Assembly (NCBI RefSeq): GCF_034653355.1
Contig: NZ_JAYEER010000004.1
Location: forward strand, 248,001 to 312,000
Direction of reading: 5' to 3'
DNA: 64,000 nt
DNA from: Nitrospirillum sp034653355
Lineage (GTDB): Bacteria; Pseudomonadota; Alphaproteobacteria; Azospirillales; Azospirillaceae
In this document: positions 54,541 through 64,000 of the stretch, piece after piece
Position numbering within the stretch: the first letter of the stretch is position 1
How the letters are laid out: every line of letters starts with the position of its first letter
Program-made: the position numbers and the translations under genes
Notes under the pieces: model-generated
What the model was told of the DNA's origin: nothing
Databases searched by the model: none
The model's input: only the letters and a program-made list of their open reading frames with translations

Positions 54541-55002
54541 TCACGGCGTGCGTTTGTACCAGCGCTCAGCCGCCTGGTCGTCTTCCCGTTTGGCCGCGAC
54601 CCAGCGGGCGCCGGCCGGCGTTTCCTCCTGCTTCCAGAAGGGCGCCTTGGTCTTCAGCCAGTCCATCAGGAACCAGCAGGCCTCGAACGCGGCGGCGCGA
54701 TGGGCGCTGGCGCAGGCGGCCAGCACGATGCGGTCGCCCGGCAGCAGGCGGCCGTGGCGGTGAATGATCAGCACCCCGTCCAGCGGCCAGCGCGCCCGCG
54801 CCTCCGCCTCGATGGCGGCCAGCTGCCGCTCCGTCATGCCGGGATAGTGTTCCAGGGTCATGGCGCTGACGGCGTCGCCGCCCGCGATGTCACGGACCAG
54901 CCCCACGAAGCTGGCCACCCCGCCGACGGACGGGTTGCCGTCGCTCAGCGCCGCCAGCTCGGCGCCCACGTCGAAATCCTCCGCCTGGACGCGTATGGCC
55001 AT
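54541..55002 (-). CDS. moaE: Molybdopterin synthase catalytic subunit MoaE
   Basis: A 153-aa cytoplasmic enzyme subunit that, with MoaD, adds sulfur to precursor Z to form molybdopterin. Family motifs are FVGLVRD, LEHYPGM, the HRHGRL strand and KTKAPFWKQE, which carries the catalytic lysines. It follows moaD by one base and ends a minus-strand run uvrC-pgsA-moaD-moaE. Confidence 0.96.
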   Translation of the reverse strand: MAIRVQAEDFDVGAELAALSDGNPSVGGVASFVGLVRDIAGGDAVSAMTLEHYPGMTERQLAAIEAEARARWPLDGVLIIHRHGRLLPGDRIVLAACASAHRAAAFEACWFLMDWLKTKAPFWKQEETPAGARWVAAKREDDQAAERWYKRTP

Positions 55003-55003
55003 G

Positions 55004-55255
55004 TCAGCCTCCGGTCACCGGTGGGAACAGGGCGACCTCGTCGCCGGCCGCCAAGGGGTGGTCCAGGCCGACGTAATCCTGGTTCACGGCGACCTTGACC
55101 ACGGCGCGGTTGGCCAGCGCGTCGGCGTAGGTGGGCCCGCGCGACTGCAGCCAGGTGATCAGGTCGCCGGTTGTGGCCACGTCGGCGGGCGGCGCCACCT
55201 CTTCCTCGGCGGTGCCGATCTTGGCGCGCAGCCAGGCGAAATAGAGGATGCGCAT
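55004..55255 (-). CDS. moaD: Molybdopterin synthase sulfur carrier MoaD
   Basis: An 83-aa ubiquitin-like protein. It ends VALFPPVTGG; the C-terminal Gly-Gly is thiocarboxylated by MoeB and delivers sulfur to MoaE. The start ATG (MRILYFAWLRAKIG) lies five bases after the pgsA stop and its stop is one base before moaE, indicating coupled translation. Confidence 0.96.
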   Translation of the reverse strand: MRILYFAWLRAKIGTAEEEVAPPADVATTGDLITWLQSRGPTYADALANRAVVKVAVNQDYVGLDHPLAAGDEVALFPPVTGG

Positions 55256-55260
55256 GACGC

Positions 55261-55887
55261 TCAGGCCCCCGTGCGCACGGGGGCGGCGCCCGGTGCCTTG
55301 GTGGATTCTGCGGCAGGGATGGCGGCGCCGGCGGGGGCCAGCATGTGGCGCAGGCCGGCGCGCAGGTAGTCCCAGCCGGTGATCAGGGTCAGCACGGCGG
55401 CGGCCCACAGGCCGATCTCGCCGATGGGGCGCACGTACAGCCAGTCGGGTCCATGGTCGCCCACGATCAGCCAGCCAATGGCCATCAGCTGGATGGCGGT
55501 CTTCCACTTGGCCAGGCGCGAGACGGGGACGCCGACCCGCAGGCCGGCCAGGAATTCCCGCAGGCCCGACACCATCACCTCGCGCAGCAGGATGATGACG
55601 GCGGGCAGCACGGCATGGCCGGCGATCTTATGGTCGGCCACCAGCAGGAACAGCACCGCCGCCACCAGCAGCTTGTCGGCGATGGGGTCCAGGAAGCGGC
55701 CGATGATGGATTCCTCGTGCCACGCCCGCGCCAGGTAGCCGTCGAAATAGTCGGTGATGCCGGCCAGGGCGAACAGCCCGGCGGCGGTCCAGGCCGTCCA
55801 CGTCGCCGGGAACCACAGCAGGGCCAGGATGACGGGAATCAGCGCGATCCGCGACAAGGTCAACAGGTTGGGCAGGCTGGTCAGCAT
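55261..55887 (-). CDS. pgsA: CDP-diacylglycerol-glycerol-3-phosphate 3-phosphatidyltransferase
   Basis: A 208-aa inner-membrane enzyme making phosphatidylglycerol phosphate, the committed step to PG and cardiolipin. The CDP-alcohol phosphotransferase signature DG-x2-AR-x8-G-x3-D-x3-D is intact (DYFDGYLARAW through GRFLDPIADK, about residues 46-70). About four to five helices follow. The C-terminal tail (AAIPAAESTKAPG...) is alanine/proline-rich. The start MLTSLPNLLTLSR is the family's usual N-terminus. Confidence 0.95.
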   Translation of the reverse strand: MLTSLPNLLTLSRIALIPVILALLWFPATWTAWTAAGLFALAGITDYFDGYLARAWHEESIIGRFLDPIADKLLVAAVLFLLVADHKIAGHAVLPAVIILLREVMVSGLREFLAGLRVGVPVSRLAKWKTAIQLMAIGWLIVGDHGPDWLYVRPIGEIGLWAAAVLTLITGWDYLRAGLRHMLAPAGAAIPAAESTKAPGAAPVRTGA

Positions 55888-55945
55888 GAAGCGGTCCGGC
55901 GATTTCAGGCGGCACGGCGGGGCGGCGGTCTCTTGAAGGTGGAGT

Positions 55946-57901
55946 TTAGCCGTCCGGATGGAAGTGGTCATAGATGATTTTGGCCACGGCGTCCGATATC
56001 CCGTCCACCGCGCGCAAGTCGGCCAGTCCTGCCCGTGAAACGGCTTGGGCGGAGCCGAAATGCAGCAGCAGGGCCTTCTTGCGCTTCGGGCCGATGCCCG
56101 CCACTTCGTCCAGCGGGCTGGCGCTGATGGCCTTTTCCCGGCGTTGGCGGTGGCTGCCGATGGCCCAGCGGTGGGCCTCGTCGCGCAGGCGCTGCAGGAA
56201 GTAGAGCACGGGGTCGCGCGGGTCCATGCCGAAGGGCGCGCGGCCCGGCATGAAGAAGCGCTCGCGCCCCGCGTCGCGGTCGGGGCCCTTGGCGATGCCC
56301 ACCAGGGCGATATCCGACAGGCCCAGCTCCGCCAGCACCTCCACCACCACGCCCAGCTGGCCCTCGCCCCCGTCGATCAGCAGCAGGTCGGGCCAGGTGT
56401 CGCCCGCGCGCTCCGGGTCCTCCTTCAGCGCGCGCTCGAACCGGCGGGTCAGCACCTCGCGCATCATGGCGAAGTCGTCGCCCGCGGCCTTGGGGTCGCG
56501 GATGTTGAACTTGCGATAGGCGTTCTTGATGAAGCCGTCGGGCCCCGCCACCACCATGCCGCCGATGGGATGGGCGCCCTGGATGTGGCTGTTGTCGTAG
56601 ATCTCGATGCGGGCGGGCGGGGCCTCCAGCCCGAAGATCTCGGCCACGCCGGCCAGCAGCTTGGCCTGGCTGCCGGTTTCCGACAGGCGGCGGCCGTGGG
56701 CCTCGCGCGCGTTGGTCAGGGCGTGGTCCATCAGGCGCTTCTTGTCGCCGCGCTTGGGCACGGCCAGCTCCACCTTGCGGCCGGCGCGCAAGGTCAAGGC
56801 CTCGGCCAGCAGCTCCTGCTCCTCCGCGTCCTCGCTGATCAGCACCAGGCCGGGAGCGGCACGGTTGTCGTAGAACTGGGCGATGAAGGCGGACAGCACC
56901 TCCGCCGTGCCCTGGTTCTTGTCATGGCTGGGGAAATAGGCGCGGTTGCCGTTGTTGCGCCCGCCCCGGAAGAAGAAGACCTGGATGCAGGTGCTGCCGC
57001 CGTCCTGGTAGGCGGCGATGATGTCCGCGTCCTCCATGCCCTCGACATTGATGTCCTGATGGGCCTGGATGGCGGTCAGCGCCCGGATGCGGTCGCGCAT
57101 CTTGGCGGCCGTCTCGAAGTCCAGCGCCTCCGACGCCGCCATCATGGCGCTCGCCATGCGGGTCTGGATGTCGCGGCTCTTGCCCGCCAGGAAGGCCGCC
57201 GCCTCGTCCACCTGCTCACCATACTGGGCGCGGCTGACGCGGCCGACGCAGGGCGCGGTGCAGCGCTTGATCTGGAACTGCAGGCAGGGTCGGGTGCGGG
57301 TGGAAAAGACGCTGTCGGTGCAGTTGCGCAGCAGGAAAGCGCGCTGCAGGGCGGTGATGGTGCGGTTGACCGCGCCGGCCGAGGCGAAGGGCCCGAAATA
57401 GTCGCCGGCCCGGTCCCGCGCGCCCCGGTGCTTGATCAGGGCCGGATAGTCATGATCCCGGGTGATCATGATGTGGGGGAAGGTCTTGTCGTCGCGCAGC
57501 AGCACGTTGTACCGCGGCATCAGACGCTTGATCAGGTTGGATTCCAGCAGCAGCGCCTCGACCTCGGTATGGGTCGTGACGAACTCCATGGTCACCGTCT
57601 CGGCCACCATGCGCTGCAGCCGCACCGGCAGTTTGGCCGGCATGGTGTAGTTGGCCACCCGGCGCTTCAGGTTGCGCGCCTTGCCGACATACAGGACGTC
57701 GCCGCCCTCGTTCATCATGCGGTAGACGCCGGGCGTCACCGGCAGCGTGCGCAGGTAGGCCTTGATGGTCTCCACGCCCCGGTTCAGGTCGGCCACCGTG
57801 CGGCGGCGCACTTTAGGTGCGGCCCCTGGGGGCACGGCTTCCTGGGGTGCGGTCCCCGGCGTTTCGATCGGGGTGTCGGGATTGGTGTCGGTCATGGCCA
57901 T
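55946..57901 (-). CDS. uvrC: Excinuclease ABC subunit UvrC
   Basis: A 651-aa nuclease making both incisions in nucleotide excision repair. A 40-residue proline/threonine-rich extension precedes the GIY-YIG domain (TPGVYRMMNEGGDVLYVGKARNLKRRV, about residues 56-82, partly shown). The UVR domain lies near 225-260, the RNase H-like incision domain follows (EIYDNSHIQGAHPIGGMVV), and the C-terminal helix-hairpin-helix pair (DEVAGIGPKRKKALL, then LRAVDGISDAVAKII). First gene of the uvrC-pgsA-moaDE run; uvrB is 3.5 kb away on the other strand. Start may be 57901 or 57895. Confidence 0.96.
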   Translation of the reverse strand: MAMTDTNPDTPIETPGTAPQEAVPPGAAPKVRRRTVADLNRGVETIKAYLRTLPVTPGVYRMMNEGGDVLYVGKARNLKRRVANYTMPAKLPVRLQRMVAETVTMEFVTTHTEVEALLLESNLIKRLMPRYNVLLRDDKTFPHIMITRDHDYPALIKHRGARDRAGDYFGPFASAGAVNRTITALQRAFLLRNCTDSVFSTRTRPCLQFQIKRCTAPCVGRVSRAQYGEQVDEAAAFLAGKSRDIQTRMASAMMAASEALDFETAAKMRDRIRALTAIQAHQDINVEGMEDADIIAAYQDGGSTCIQVFFFRGGRNNGNRAYFPSHDKNQGTAEVLSAFIAQFYDNRAAPGLVLISEDAEEQELLAEALTLRAGRKVELAVPKRGDKKRLMDHALTNAREAHGRRLSETGSQAKLLAGVAEIFGLEAPPARIEIYDNSHIQGAHPIGGMVVAGPDGFIKNAYRKFNIRDPKAAGDDFAMMREVLTRRFERALKEDPERAGDTWPDLLLIDGGEGQLGVVVEVLAELGLSDIALVGIAKGPDRDAGRERFFMPGRAPFGMDPRDPVLYFLQRLRDEAHRWAIGSHRQRREKAISASPLDEVAGIGPKRKKALLLHFGSAQAVSRAGLADLRAVDGISDAVAKIIYDHFHPDG

Positions 57902-58528
57902 GGGGCGGACACTCTGCCCATTGGCGGCTCCGGGTCAATGGCCATCGCGTCGCGCGTCGCGCTCCCCCGGTTGTATCGGCGCCCTTCCAAAAAACGTCCG
58001 GTCGAGCTTATCGCTTCCGGGGTAAGGGACGGCGAATCATCCCCTGTTCGAGGGGGTGGGGAAAACGCCGCCATAGTCCACGGAAGCTGTGGATAAGTTT
58101 GCGGAAAAGCCTTTGATAGCGTGTGCCGACGCAGGCGCCACAAGGCTTTCAGGGTTTTGCCTTAAAATTAGGCATAAAACGCTAAGTTATTGATTTTGCT
58201 ACGACAGCAATCTGTCAATATCTAACAAATAGTTCATTATAGGCAAAAAAGGGATTGACACGATTGGCTGCCGGCCGGATCCGGCCGTTGTGTAAAACTC
58301 GCCGCGACCGTCGATTTCCACGGATTTCCTGGGGCGGACTTGAACGACCGGAAAGAATCACCAAGGCAGACCAAGCCCATACGCAAACATACGCAAGTAT
58401 GCCTTGCCACCCACGGTCGATTTTCCGCCACACTCACGTCTTAAACTGGATTTTGATCGCGATTGGCGATGGCTGGTATTCCCGCCGACGCCGGACCGCC
58501 CGACACCCGGATAAGAATGGAGTACCCC
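57902..58528. promoter_or_regulatory. 627-bp divergent region between uvrC and a secreted-protein gene
   Basis: It contains a perfect DnaA-box sequence TGTGGATAA at 58088-58096, an AT-rich stretch at about 58145-58260, and a perfect 16-bp palindrome CGGCCGGATCCGGCCG at 58272-58287 preceded by TTGACA at 58255. These are presumably control elements of uvrC and/or the gene at 58529. No gene or RNA is recognisable. The piece around 58318-58380 has weak likeness to the right part of the 44.2-kb repeat. Confidence 0.45.
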
Positions 58529-59083
58529 ATGCGCGTCCTGAAGACCCTGATGCTTACGACCGCCCTACTGGCAACGGGTGGCGCGGTGGATGGGCTATGC
58601 AACCGGGCGGTGGCGGCGGTCCCCGCCGGCACGCCCGTCACGATGGACGCCGCCGACCGCCAGGCGGCGGAGACCCTGGTCGACTTCCTGCAGAAGACGC
58701 GGATCCTGGCCGGTCTGCCGCCGCTCAGCCGCCAGCCGGTGCTGGACGAGGCCGCCGCCGCCCGCGCCTTGGCGCTGGCCAGCGGGACGGACACGCCCGA
58801 CCTGCGCCAGGGCCTGATCCACTCCCTCTACATTCCCATGCAAGACATCGCGCTGGAGGCTCGGGCCTCGGGTGATCCCGGCCAGCCGCTGGCCATCTGG
58901 CAGGACACCGGCTCCACCGTTGGCGCCCTGGCCACCCCGGGCATGACCGACGTGGGCGTGGCCCGCGTGGCCAATCCCGCGCCCAACGGGCCCAACGACG
59001 CCTACATCTGGGTGGTCGTCCTGGCCCAGCCGTTGCGCACGCCGGCGGAATTGCCGGACAGCCCGAGATGGAGTCCCAGGTGA
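58529..59083 (+). CDS. Secreted CAP/SCP-like protein (divergent)
   Basis: A 184-aa protein with a Sec signal peptide (MRVLKTLMLTTALLATGGA, cleavage near AVAAVPAG). The mature part has the layout of the CAP (SCP/PR-1) fold: ETLVDFLQKTRILAGLPPLS, LDEAAAARALALA, then a VGVARV strand and YIWVVVLAQP as the last strand. The canonical histidine/glutamate residues of CAP proteins are not clear, so it may be a degenerate member. Family call is tentative. The start is chosen for the signal peptide and the AATGGAG site upstream. Confidence 0.65.
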   Translation: MRVLKTLMLTTALLATGGAVDGLCNRAVAAVPAGTPVTMDAADRQAAETLVDFLQKTRILAGLPPLSRQPVLDEAAAARALALASGTDTPDLRQGLIHSLYIPMQDIALEARASGDPGQPLAIWQDTGSTVGALATPGMTDVGVARVANPAPNGPNDAYIWVVVLAQPLRTPAELPDSPRWSPR

Positions 59084-59187
59084 GTTCTGGCGCCGGCGTC
59101 GCCATCCGGGGACTTGGCCGTCCTCGAAAATCTCTGGCGGCCCCGGTTGGGGCCTGGGAAAATGGGAAATCTGGGTGCTCAAACGAA

Positions 59188-59217
59188 AACGGCCGCCCCG
59201 TCACCAGGGCGGCCGTT
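59188..59217 (-). terminator. Terminator of the aspartate aminotransferase gene
   Basis: An 11-bp stem AACGGCCGCCC / GGGCGGCCGTT; read on the minus strand it is followed by TTCGTTTGAG. It lies 23 bases after the aminotransferase stop and faces the convergent secreted-protein gene. Confidence 0.8.
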
Positions 59218-59239
59218 CCCGTGATCGCCGTCGCGTCGC

Positions 59240-60442
59240 TTACCGCAGGGCGGCGGTCGCGCGCTGGATGCGGCGGCAGGCTTCCTCCAGCGCTTCGGTC
59301 GAGGTCGCGTAGCTGATGCGGAAGTGCGGGGCCAGGCCGAAGGCGCTGCCCTGGACCACGGCCACCCCTTCCGATTCCAGCAGATATGTCACGAAGTCCT
59401 CATCCGTGTTCAGCACGGCGCCGCCGGGCGTGGTCTTGCCCAGCGTGCCGGCGCAGGACGGATAGACATAGAAGGCGCCCTCGGGCCGGGGGCAGTGGAT
59501 GCCCGTGGCCTGGTTCAGCATGGACACCACCAGGTCGCGGCGCTGGCGGAAGACCTCGGCGCGTTCCGTGATGAAATCCTGGGGGCCCACCAGGGCCTCC
59601 ACCGCCGCCGCCTGGCTGACGGACGACGGGTTGCTGGTGGACTGGCTCTGGACGTTGGCCATCGCCTTGATCAGCTGGACGGGACCGGCGCCGTAGCCAA
59701 TGCGCCAGCCGGTCATGGCATAGGCCTTGGACACGCCGTTGACCGTCAGGGTGCGGTCGTACAGGGCCGGCTCCACCTGGGCCGGGGTGACGAACTTGAA
59801 GCCGTCGTAGACCAGGTGCTCGTACATGTCGTCGGTGAACACCCAGACGTGCGGGTGGCGCACCAGCACATCGGTCAGGGCCTTCATCTCATCATAGGTG
59901 TAGGCGGCGCCCGAGGGGTTGGACGGGCTGTTCAGCATGACCCACTTGGTGCGCGGGGTGATGGCGCGCTCCAGTTGGTCGGCGCGCATCTTGAAGCCGC
60001 TCTCGGCCCCGCATTCCACGAACACCGGGGTGCCCTCGGCCATCAGCACGATGTCGGGGTAGCTGACCCAGTAGGGGGCGGGGATGATGACCTCGTCGCC
60101 GGGCGACAGGGTGGCCATCATGGCGTTGAAGATCACCTGCTTGCCGCCGGTGCCGACGCTCACCTGCTCCGGCTTGTACTCCAGCTCGTTCTCGCGCTTG
60201 AACTTCAGGCAGACGGAGCGCTTCAGTTCCGGCGTGCCGTCGACGTCGGTGTACTTGGTCTGCCCCTGCTGGATGGCGCGGATGGCCGCCTGCTTGATGT
60301 TGTCGGGCGTGTCGAAGTCCGGCTCGCCGGCGCCCAGGCCGATGATGTCGCGGCCGGCGGCTTTCAGCGCGCGGGCCTTGGCGGTGACGGCGATGGTCTG
60401 GGACGGTTTAATCCGGGCGAGACGCTCGGCAACGATCGACAT
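59240..60442 (-). CDS. aspC: Aspartate aminotransferase (class I/II, PLP-dependent)
   Basis: A 400-aa fold-type I aminotransferase of subgroup I-gamma, transferring amino groups between aspartate and 2-oxoglutarate. The PLP lysine lies in NGVSKAYAMTGWRIGYG (about residue 238); LNSPSNPSGA and PEGAFYVYP are family signatures and the C-terminal LAPHFRISYA supplies the carboxylate-binding arginine. The start MSIVAERLARIKPSQT is typical and has AAGG upstream; an 18-codon longer frame exists. Some relatives act as arogenate/prephenate aminotransferases, which cannot be excluded. Confidence 0.93.
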   Translation of the reverse strand: MSIVAERLARIKPSQTIAVTAKARALKAAGRDIIGLGAGEPDFDTPDNIKQAAIRAIQQGQTKYTDVDGTPELKRSVCLKFKRENELEYKPEQVSVGTGGKQVIFNAMMATLSPGDEVIIPAPYWVSYPDIVLMAEGTPVFVECGAESGFKMRADQLERAITPRTKWVMLNSPSNPSGAAYTYDEMKALTDVLVRHPHVWVFTDDMYEHLVYDGFKFVTPAQVEPALYDRTLTVNGVSKAYAMTGWRIGYGAGPVQLIKAMANVQSQSTSNPSSVSQAAAVEALVGPQDFITERAEVFRQRRDLVVSMLNQATGIHCPRPEGAFYVYPSCAGTLGKTTPGGAVLNTDEDFVTYLLESEGVAVVQGSAFGLAPHFRISYATSTEALEEACRRIQRATAALR

Positions 60443-60622
60443 GACGGCTACCCTTGTTGGGAAAGGAAAATCCGCGGCGGACCTTAAACCCGGCAAAAAA
60501 TGGGCACAACCGCAGCCCGCGCATGCCGCGCCTGCCGCGACGGAGGCCCCGCGACATTAAGATGCGCGCCGGCGCGCGTGGCCATGATGACAGCCCGGGC
60601 GTGGATGGGGTAATCAACCGGC

Positions 60623-61366
60623 ATGGCGCAAGATATCAGCGATCAGGCCTCCCAGCTCATGGGCGTCAGCCAGATGGTCACCATCGGCACGGTGGCGCTC
60701 GTCATCATCGTGCTCATGCTGGTGGTGATGTGGGCCCTGCGGCCCAAGACCCGCGCCCTGTCGCGCCGCCGCTACAACGCCGAGGCCTACCGCCGCAAGC
60801 TGGCCTTGGACGACGCCGGCTATTCCGTGGTGCACGGCATCCACATCCGTGACAAGCAGGGCAAGGCGCTGCGCGTCGACCACCTGATCCGCCTGCCGGC
60901 CAGTGTGCTGATGGTGATGAGCGCGCCGGCCGACATGGGCGGCCGCATCAGCGCCCAGACCAAGGCGGGGCAGTGGCGCTACCTGGCGGCCAGCGGCAAG
61001 GTCGGCTTCTTCGTGAACCCCGTGGTCCAGGTCCAGCCGCTGATCCACATCATGAAGGCGCGCTTCCCCATGGTGCGCCTGCGCGTGCTGGTGGTGTTCC
61101 CCGACGGGACGGAGTTCACCAGCGGCGTGCCCAACACCGCCTGCCTGGCCGCTGACTTCCTGGCCACGCTGAAGTCCATGGCGCGCGAGGATGGGATGGA
61201 GAGCGAGGCCATGGCGGCGGCATGGGAGCCCCTGTCCAAGGCGCTGGCGCGCAGCGGTGCCAACGCCACCAACGCCGGGCGCGACGAGGAGGGGGGCGCG
61301 AAAGGACGGTCCCCCGTAAAAGCCGCCAAGCGGCCTGGAAAAGTGGCGCGGCGCAGCCTACCTTGA
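60623..61366 (+). CDS. Membrane-anchored NERD-like domain protein
   Basis: A 247-aa protein with one N-terminal membrane helix (about residues 18-38, VTIGTVALVIIVLMLVVMWAL), then a NERD (nuclease-related) domain at about 50-190: LDDAGYSVVHGIHI, LRVDHLIRLPASVLMV, and NPVVQVQPLIHIMK with VLVVFPDGTEF. The usual catalytic Asp/Glu-x-Lys of nuclease relatives is only partly recognisable. The C-terminal 50 residues are basic and low-complexity. uvrB starts four bases after its stop with its GAGG inside this gene, so translation is probably coupled; a role in DNA transactions is inference. Confidence 0.7.
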   Translation: MAQDISDQASQLMGVSQMVTIGTVALVIIVLMLVVMWALRPKTRALSRRRYNAEAYRRKLALDDAGYSVVHGIHIRDKQGKALRVDHLIRLPASVLMVMSAPADMGGRISAQTKAGQWRYLAASGKVGFFVNPVVQVQPLIHIMKARFPMVRLRVLVVFPDGTEFTSGVPNTACLAADFLATLKSMAREDGMESEAMAAAWEPLSKALARSGANATNAGRDEEGGAKGRSPVKAAKRPGKVARRSLP

Positions 61367-61370
61367 GGCC

Positions 61371-63597
<2,227 letters not shown>

Positions 63598-63599
<2 letters not shown>

Positions 63600-63617
63600 T
63601 TTTATCCGGGTAATATT
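63598..63617. promoter_or_regulatory. Imperfect palindrome upstream of DUF2239 gene
   Basis: AATTTTATCCGGGTAATATT matches its own reverse complement at 16 of 20 positions, centred on TCCGGG. It lies 39 bases before the DUF2239 start in an otherwise AT-rich leader, so it may be an operator. The regulator is not known. Confidence 0.4.
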
Positions 63618-63655
63618 GACTCTGAAGTCGCCTGGGCCTAGATATCGCGTCGTTC

Positions 63656-64000
63656 ATGATGATGGAGGATGCGATGGGCCTGGACCCGGATATGCGCTGC
63701 ACCGCCTTCGCGGGCACCCGCTTTCTCGCCACCGGTACCTTGGTGGAGGTGGCGCTGGCGGCCAAGGCGGCGCAGGACGCGGGCGACGACGGCCTGATCT
63801 TCATCTTCAATGAGGCGACGGGCCGGGCCGTGGACGTGGACCTGCGCGGGACCGTGGAGGCGGTGCGCGGCCGCCTGGCCCCGGTGTTCCCTGCCGACCT
63901 GACGCCGGCGCCCGCCCGGCCGGGCCGACCCAAGCTGGGCGTGGTGGCGCGCGAGGTCACGCTGCTGCCCCGCCATTGGGAATGGCTGAACAGCCAGCCG
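63656..64000 (+). CDS. DUF2239 family protein (3' truncated)
   Basis: The first 115 codons of a gene that runs off the window. The reading frame begins ATGATGATGGAGGATGCG; three adjacent ATGs leave the exact start open. The sequence AFAGTRFLATGTLVEVALAA, the FNEATGRAVDVDLRGTV strand and GRPKLGVVAREVTLLPRHW are the pattern I know for DUF2239, a family of about 190-200 aa with no assigned function. The LLPRHWEWLN segment usually precedes a helical C-terminal half, not visible here. Confidence 0.85.
   Translation, partial: MMMEDAMGLDPDMRCTAFAGTRFLATGTLVEVALAAKAAQDAGDDGLIFIFNEATGRAVDVDLRGTVEAVRGRLAPVFPADLTPAPARPGRPKLGVVAREVTLLPRHWEWLNSQP

Noticed and set aside
54346..55098. 250-aa plus-strand ORF across the AT-richer gap and moaE
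   Set aside because: Most of it is antisense to moaE and moaD; the unique first part has no recognisable domain.
56045..58096. 683-aa plus-strand frame opposite uvrC
   Set aside because: Antisense to a fully motif-supported uvrC; low-complexity His/Gln/Gly composition.
58088..58260. Chromosomal origin of replication
   Set aside because: Only one perfect DnaA box is present, and no dnaA, hemE, parAB or gidA gene is near; kept only as a regulatory observation.

Overview
This 64 kb window is GC-rich, gene-dense bacterial chromosome. The gene families (paired liv-type ABC transporters, LuxR-HTH/VOC fusion, DUF2239, DUF1826, DUF1800/DUF1501 pair, uvrC-pgsA-moaD-moaE cluster, short operons with ATGA/TGATG couplings) fit an alphaproteobacterium, most likely of the Rhodospirillales/Azospirillaceae type (Azospirillum/Nitrospirillum-like). 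That placement is inference from gene content; no rRNA or other marker is present. I found no rRNA, tRNA, CRISPR array, prophage or intact insertion sequence.

Layout. 1-3.2 kb: 3' part of a GH20 hexosaminidase, a LysR regulator and its divergent flavodoxin-fold NAD(P)H oxidoreductase. 3.2-7.9 kb: a branched-chain-amino-acid-type ABC importer (livGFHM on the minus strand, divergent binding protein on plus). 8-12.6 kb: Kup potassium transporter, a LysR regulator divergent from a DHA2-type MFS exporter. 12.5-13.6 kb: a Zur-box-like palindrome in front of a two-gene unit (small unknown protein + DUF1826). 13.6-22.5 kb (minus strand): DUF1501 and DUF1800 export pair, OPT transporter, secreted TPR protein, DUF445 membrane protein, an unknown gene. 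22.7-32.4 kb: beta carbonic anhydrase, a 1303-aa Pls/PosA-like membrane NRPS, and a two-gene RND efflux system. 32.4-39.1 kb: DUF1345 membrane protein, a large alpha-2-macroglobulin-like protein, a double cold-shock-domain protein. 39.6-52 kb: acyl-CoA ligase, ribokinase-type kinase, a TPR plus arginine-methyltransferase-like protein, then a MerR-led fatty-acid beta-oxidation operon (thiolase, HADH/ECH fusion, acyl-CoA dehydrogenase) and a frameshifted DUF1329 gene. 52.3-64 kb: LuxR-HTH/VOC fusion, hybrid histidine kinase with degenerate receiver, moaE/moaD/pgsA/uvrC, a CAP-like secreted protein, an aspartate aminotransferase, a NERD protein, uvrB and the start of a DUF2239 gene.

Points that stand out: the Pls-like synthetase; a perfect 24-bp palindrome in front of the MerR/fad operon; a 26-bp Zur-like palindrome in front of DUF1826; a 231-bp hairpin-forming, MITE-like repeat with a second partial copy 25 kb away; and three clean one-base frame disruptions, each at a run of identical bases (alpha-2-macroglobulin signal peptide, DUF1329, UvrB tail), which look more like draft-sequence errors than decay. 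Most of the remaining DNA is ordinary housekeeping and transport.
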